Shown piece after piece: positions 5,190 through 7,116 of a stretch of 7,116 bases of DNA (within the stretch, counting starts at the first letter, position 1; every line of letters starts with the position of its first letter). This DNA comes from DASSHC01 sp035693105. Lineage in GTDB: Bacteria > Chloroflexota > Chloroflexia > Thermomicrobiales > Thermomicrobiaceae. A program made the position numbers and the translations under genes. The stretch lies in the NCBI GenBank assembly GCA_035693105.1, contig DASSHC010000215.1:1-7116 (forward strand). The letters run 5' to 3'. The notes beneath the pieces are model-generated. The model was not told the origin of the DNA. It searched no databases and was given only the letters and a program-made list of their open reading frames with translations.

Positions 5190-6197
5190 CTAATAGTGAA
5201 TCCGCACCGGCGAGCCGAAGGTGAGGAAGTCCCAGAGGTAGTGGGCGTCGGGCTCCTGGAGGTTGATGCAGCCGTGGCTGCCGGTGGTGCCGTACTGCCA
5301 GGGCTGGCTCCAGTAGTTGGTGTGCAGCGCGTGCCCCTGGTTGGTGAAGTACTGCGTCCAGAGGACGTGCGGCAGGTAGTAGTAGTCGGGGCTGTTCTTG
5401 GGCACGCCCACCGTGGCCGCGTCCATCGTCTCGTCGGGCACGCGCCGCAGGATAGTGAACTCGCCGGTCGGCGTGGAATGGTCCTCCTTGCCCACGATGA
5501 TGATGGCGACGTGGGTGGGCGTCGCGCCGTCGTAGGCGATCAGGTAGAAGGTGCTCAGGTTGATGTCGACCCAGTGACCCTTGTGCGGATTGGGCGGCGC
5601 GGGCGCGCTGAAGGGCGCCACGAAAGCGGCCGAGACGTACTGCTTGTCGCCGATGCGGAACCAGCTAGTCTGGCCGTTGACCGCGTCGCCGCTGACCATC
5701 TGCGCGATCTCGACCGGGTGCCGCCCGTACGCGGTGCCGACGACCGGGGCGTCGAGCTTGGGCGCCGAGCGCACGTTGAGCGAGTCGGACGTGACCAGGC
5801 CGACCAGCGCGCCACTCTCCAGCTTCAGCGCCTGCTGCCACTTGGGATCGAGGGTGCTCGCCGGCGAGGGCGGTTGGGCAGCGGCGGCCGTCGGCTTGGG
5901 CGCCGGTGTGGGCGCGGGCGTGGGCGTGGGCGGGACCGGCGTCGGGGTTGGTGCCGGCGTTGGTGTGGGCGTCGGAGCGACGGTGGGAGCCGGCGTGGCC
6001 GGGATCGGCGTCGCTCGCGGCGTGGGCACCGGCGCCGGCGTGCTGGTGCGGACGGCGGAGATCTTGGCGCTCGGGGTCTCGCCGGGCGTGACCAACCGGG
6101 CCAGCGCCTCGGCCTGTTGCTGACCGACGCCCGCTTCGAGCAGGAAGATGGCGGTGAAGGCGCAGAGCGAGATGACGGCGATTAGCAGGCCACGCAT
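5190..6197 (-). CDS. Exported L,D-transpeptidase with SH3 domain (YkuD family)
   Basis: The 335-aa protein is predicted to act on peptidoglycan outside the membrane, forming 3-3 peptide cross-links or attaching ligands to stem peptides. Residues 4-20 are a hydrophobic signal or anchor segment without a lipobox. Residues 50-112 are a Pro/Thr/Ala linker with TPTP repeats. Residues 129-196 are a bacterial SH3 domain (DSLNVRSAPKLDAPVVG), and 207-335 the YkuD catalytic domain. Its active site is visible: H292 (ALHTNYW) and the TTGSHGCINL signature with H308 and nucleophile C310. PTGEF (243-247) is a further family motif. The ATG at 6197 has AGAGGA about 10 nt upstream and directly precedes the hydrophobic segment, supporting the start. 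It stands alone, with a hairpin-rich region upstream and a palindromic element downstream. The catalytic residues are intact. A specific cross-linking role is inferred from the family. Confidence 0.93.
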   Translation of the reverse strand: MRGLLIAVISLCAFTAIFLLEAGVGQQQAEALARLVTPGETPSAKISAVRTSTPAPVPTPRATPIPATPAPTVAPTPTPTPAPTPTPVPPTPTPAPTPAPKPTAAAAQPPSPASTLDPKWQQALKLESGALVGLVTSDSLNVRSAPKLDAPVVGTAYGRHPVEIAQMVSGDAVNGQTSWFRIGDKQYVSAAFVAPFSAPAPPNPHKGHWVDINLSTFYLIAYDGATPTHVAIIIVGKEDHSTPTGEFTILRRVPDETMDAATVGVPKNSPDYYYLPHVLWTQYFTNQGHALHTNYWSQPWQYGTTGSHGCINLQEPDAHYLWDFLTFGSPVRIHY

Positions 6198-6277
6198 GGC
6201 CGGTGGTTCCTCTCAATGGCCCGACGCGGCGGTCCGGGCCGGCGCTTGAGTCACTGGAGAATCCCGCAGCGTGAGGG

Positions 6278-6299
6278 CGCGAACGTCTGTCCGTTCGCG
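6278..6299 (-). repeat. Perfect 8-bp hairpin in the L,D-transpeptidase upstream region
   Basis: CGCGAACG (6278-6285) and CGTTCGCG (6292-6299) pair perfectly around a 6-nt loop (6286-6291). It lies 80 nt upstream of the start codon at 6197. On the minus strand it is immediately preceded by another short GC hairpin (CGCGG CA CCGCG, overlapping 6298-6308). No T-run follows in either direction, so it is not a standard terminator. It could be part of a structured 5' leader or a protein-binding site; I match it to no known riboswitch. Confidence 0.55.
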
Positions 6300-6333
6300 G
6301 TGCCGCGAGGTATCTCCTCCTCAGAGTGTTAAC

Positions 6334-6365
6334 GCAGCAGCGGTGCCCACGGCACCGCTAGCTGC
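6334..6365 (-). terminator. Strong hairpin downstream of the hyuB-like gene, probable transcript end
   Basis: GCAGC + AGCGGTGCC (6334-6347) pairs with GGCACCGCT + GCTGC (6351-6365) with one bulged A (6360) and a 3-nt loop, giving a 14-bp stem. It lies about 40 nt past the stop codon of the hyuB-like gene at 6405. On the minus strand the tail is GTTAACAC, without a T-run; on the plus strand it is TTGAGATTTT, slightly more T-rich. It is probably a terminator or 3'-end stabiliser for the hyuB-like transcript, but the poor tail lowers confidence. Confidence 0.4.
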
Positions 6366-6404
6366 TTGAGATTTTCGAGTGAATTCTCGCCGCTTTCCGG
6401 GGCC

Positions 6405-7116
6405 TCAGACGCCTCGTCCGGCCAACTCGCGCTCTATGATCGCCGCCAGCAGCTCCGGCACCAAAACCGGTTCAACCGCGCCTTTGGTGAGCCGCGCAGC
6501 GATCTCGGCGAAGAGCCGATCACGCAGGAAATGGCGCAGGTGAACCGGGTAGTCCCAGGTGGCGGCCAGAATGGCGTCCTGCAGGGCGGGAGTCCAGGCC
6601 GCCTCGTAGTCCTCGCGCTCCGGACCGAAGTCGAAGTCGGCGCGCGTGTCGGGGCGCGCGGCGCGCAGCTCGGCGCGCAGTTGGGCGGTCGCGCGCTCGT
6701 CCACTTCGTCGCCAGCCAGCACCACGCCGTAGTCCTGCCGGGCGTGCTCCCGGCTGACCAGCGCGTCGAGGACATCGTCGAGGACGGCGCCCGCCGGCCG
6801 CTCCAGCGGGTCGCCGTAGCCCCCGCCGCCCTGGGCGCCGATGCGCACCGTATCGCCCGGCTGCAGGTAGAGGACGTCAATCTTGCCGATCTCGCGCTCG
6901 CGCTCGGTGCCCGGGTTGAGCCGCGTGTAGCCGAGCGTGCCCGCGCGCCCGCCGCGCCGGCCCCAGGGTCGGAAGCGATAGCGCTCCATGCCGCGCGAGG
7001 TGATCACGCCGTTCGGCGGGAAGACCGTCAGCTCTAGCTCCACGCCCACCCCGCCACGGTAGTAGCCGGGGCCGGCGCTGTCGTCGCGCAGCGCGTAGCG
7101 CCGCACCAGGACCGGC
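6405..7116 (-). CDS. Hydantoinase B/oxoprolinase-family subunit (HyuB-like), C-terminal part
   Basis: The frame is open from the right edge to a TGA at 6405; 236 residues are visible, and the 5' part (HyuB proteins are usually above 500 aa) lies beyond the window. The internal GTG at 7106 is not a start, since PVLVRRYALRDDSAGPG continues family sequence across it. Family landmarks are SAGPGYYRGGVGVELELTV, RPWGRRGGRAG, KIDVLYLQPGDTVRI and GGGGYGDPLERP (about 96-107), followed by the usual SREHARQDYGVVL segment. HyuB works with an ATP-dependent HyuA partner in hydrolysis of hydantoins, 5-oxoproline or related lactams; related subunits occur in acetone and acetophenone carboxylases. After about residue 158 an unusual 80-residue tail begins (FDFGPEREDYEAAW). 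The partner gene is not visible. Family is firm; substrate is unknown. Confidence 0.92.
   Translation of the reverse strand, partial: PVLVRRYALRDDSAGPGYYRGGVGVELELTVFPPNGVITSRGMERYRFRPWGRRGGRAGTLGYTRLNPGTEREREIGKIDVLYLQPGDTVRIGAQGGGGYGDPLERPAGAVLDDVLDALVSREHARQDYGVVLAGDEVDERATAQLRAELRAARPDTRADFDFGPEREDYEAAWTPALQDAILAATWDYPVHLRHFLRDRLFAEIAARLTKGAVEPVLVPELLAAIIERELAGRGV

Noticed and set aside
5076..6185. A 369-codon plus-strand open frame
   Set aside because: It is the antisense shadow of the L,D-transpeptidase and starts in repeat copy 2. Composition is Arg/Gly-rich without any domain.
6270..6320. T-box-like string GGCACCGCG followed by a hairpin upstream of the L,D-transpeptidase
   Set aside because: The TGG part of the T-box bulge is missing, there is no stem I or specifier loop in the space available, and the downstream gene is not an amino-acid gene.
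1..7116. A functional glutathione/5-oxoproline link between the GGT-family and HyuB-like genes
   Set aside because: Both families touch gamma-glutamyl metabolism, but they are 5.4 kb apart with terminators, promoters and unrelated genes between, and both substrates are unknown.
1..7116. CRISPR array, integrase, toxin-antitoxin pair or phage genes
   Set aside because: None is visible on either strand; the only repeats are the palindromic element pair and local hairpins.

Overview
The window is a GC-rich (clearly above 60% by eye) bacterial chromosomal segment. Every gene I can support reads on the minus strand, so the order of transcription is from right to left. GC-rich codon use, a secreted L,D-transpeptidase with a long Pro/Thr 'TPTP' linker, and a ~118 bp palindromic repeat containing GGATCCCTCGACTGCGCTCG suggest Chloroflexota (Thermomicrobia-like). 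That placement is an inference from style, not a demonstrated assignment.

Layout from right to left: (1) 7116-6405, the C-terminal part of a hydantoinase B/oxoprolinase (HyuB) family subunit, cut by the right edge; (2) 6404-6198, a hairpin-rich intergenic region; (3) 6197-5190, an exported SH3 + YkuD L,D-transpeptidase; (4) 5166-5027, a palindromic MITE-like element (copy 2); (5) 4968-4915, a sigma70-type promoter and an SmtB/ZiaR-type operator; (6) 4916-4473, an ArsR/SmtB-family metal sensor, overlapping by one base (TAATG) with (7) 4473-2134, a P1B-2 Zn/Cd/Pb efflux ATPase; (8) 2093-1782, a 103-aa protein of unknown function 40 nt downstream; (9) 1781-1557, a relatively AT-rich spacer with no clear gene; (10) 1556-1344, a 70-aa basic small protein with a strong Shine-Dalgarno and (11) an intrinsic terminator at 1295-1264; (12) 1218-1100, copy 1 of the palindromic element; (13) 970-1, a gamma-glutamyltransferase-family protein cut by the left edge before its catalytic Thr.

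The best-supported functional unit is the metal-resistance operon. A SmtB/ZiaR-like repressor with both classes of family metal site probably controls itself, the efflux pump and perhaps the 103-aa gene from one promoter, and its operator falls on the expected transcription start and the first ATG. The most notable non-coding structure is the pair of homologous ~118 bp imperfect palindromes in opposite orientations, whose loops as well as arms are conserved. I see no CRISPR array, complete transposase gene, rRNA or credible tRNA. Long plus-strand ORFs are high-GC antisense shadows. I did not find strong evidence of a wholly new system; the two unknown small genes and the structured intergenic regions are the best leads.
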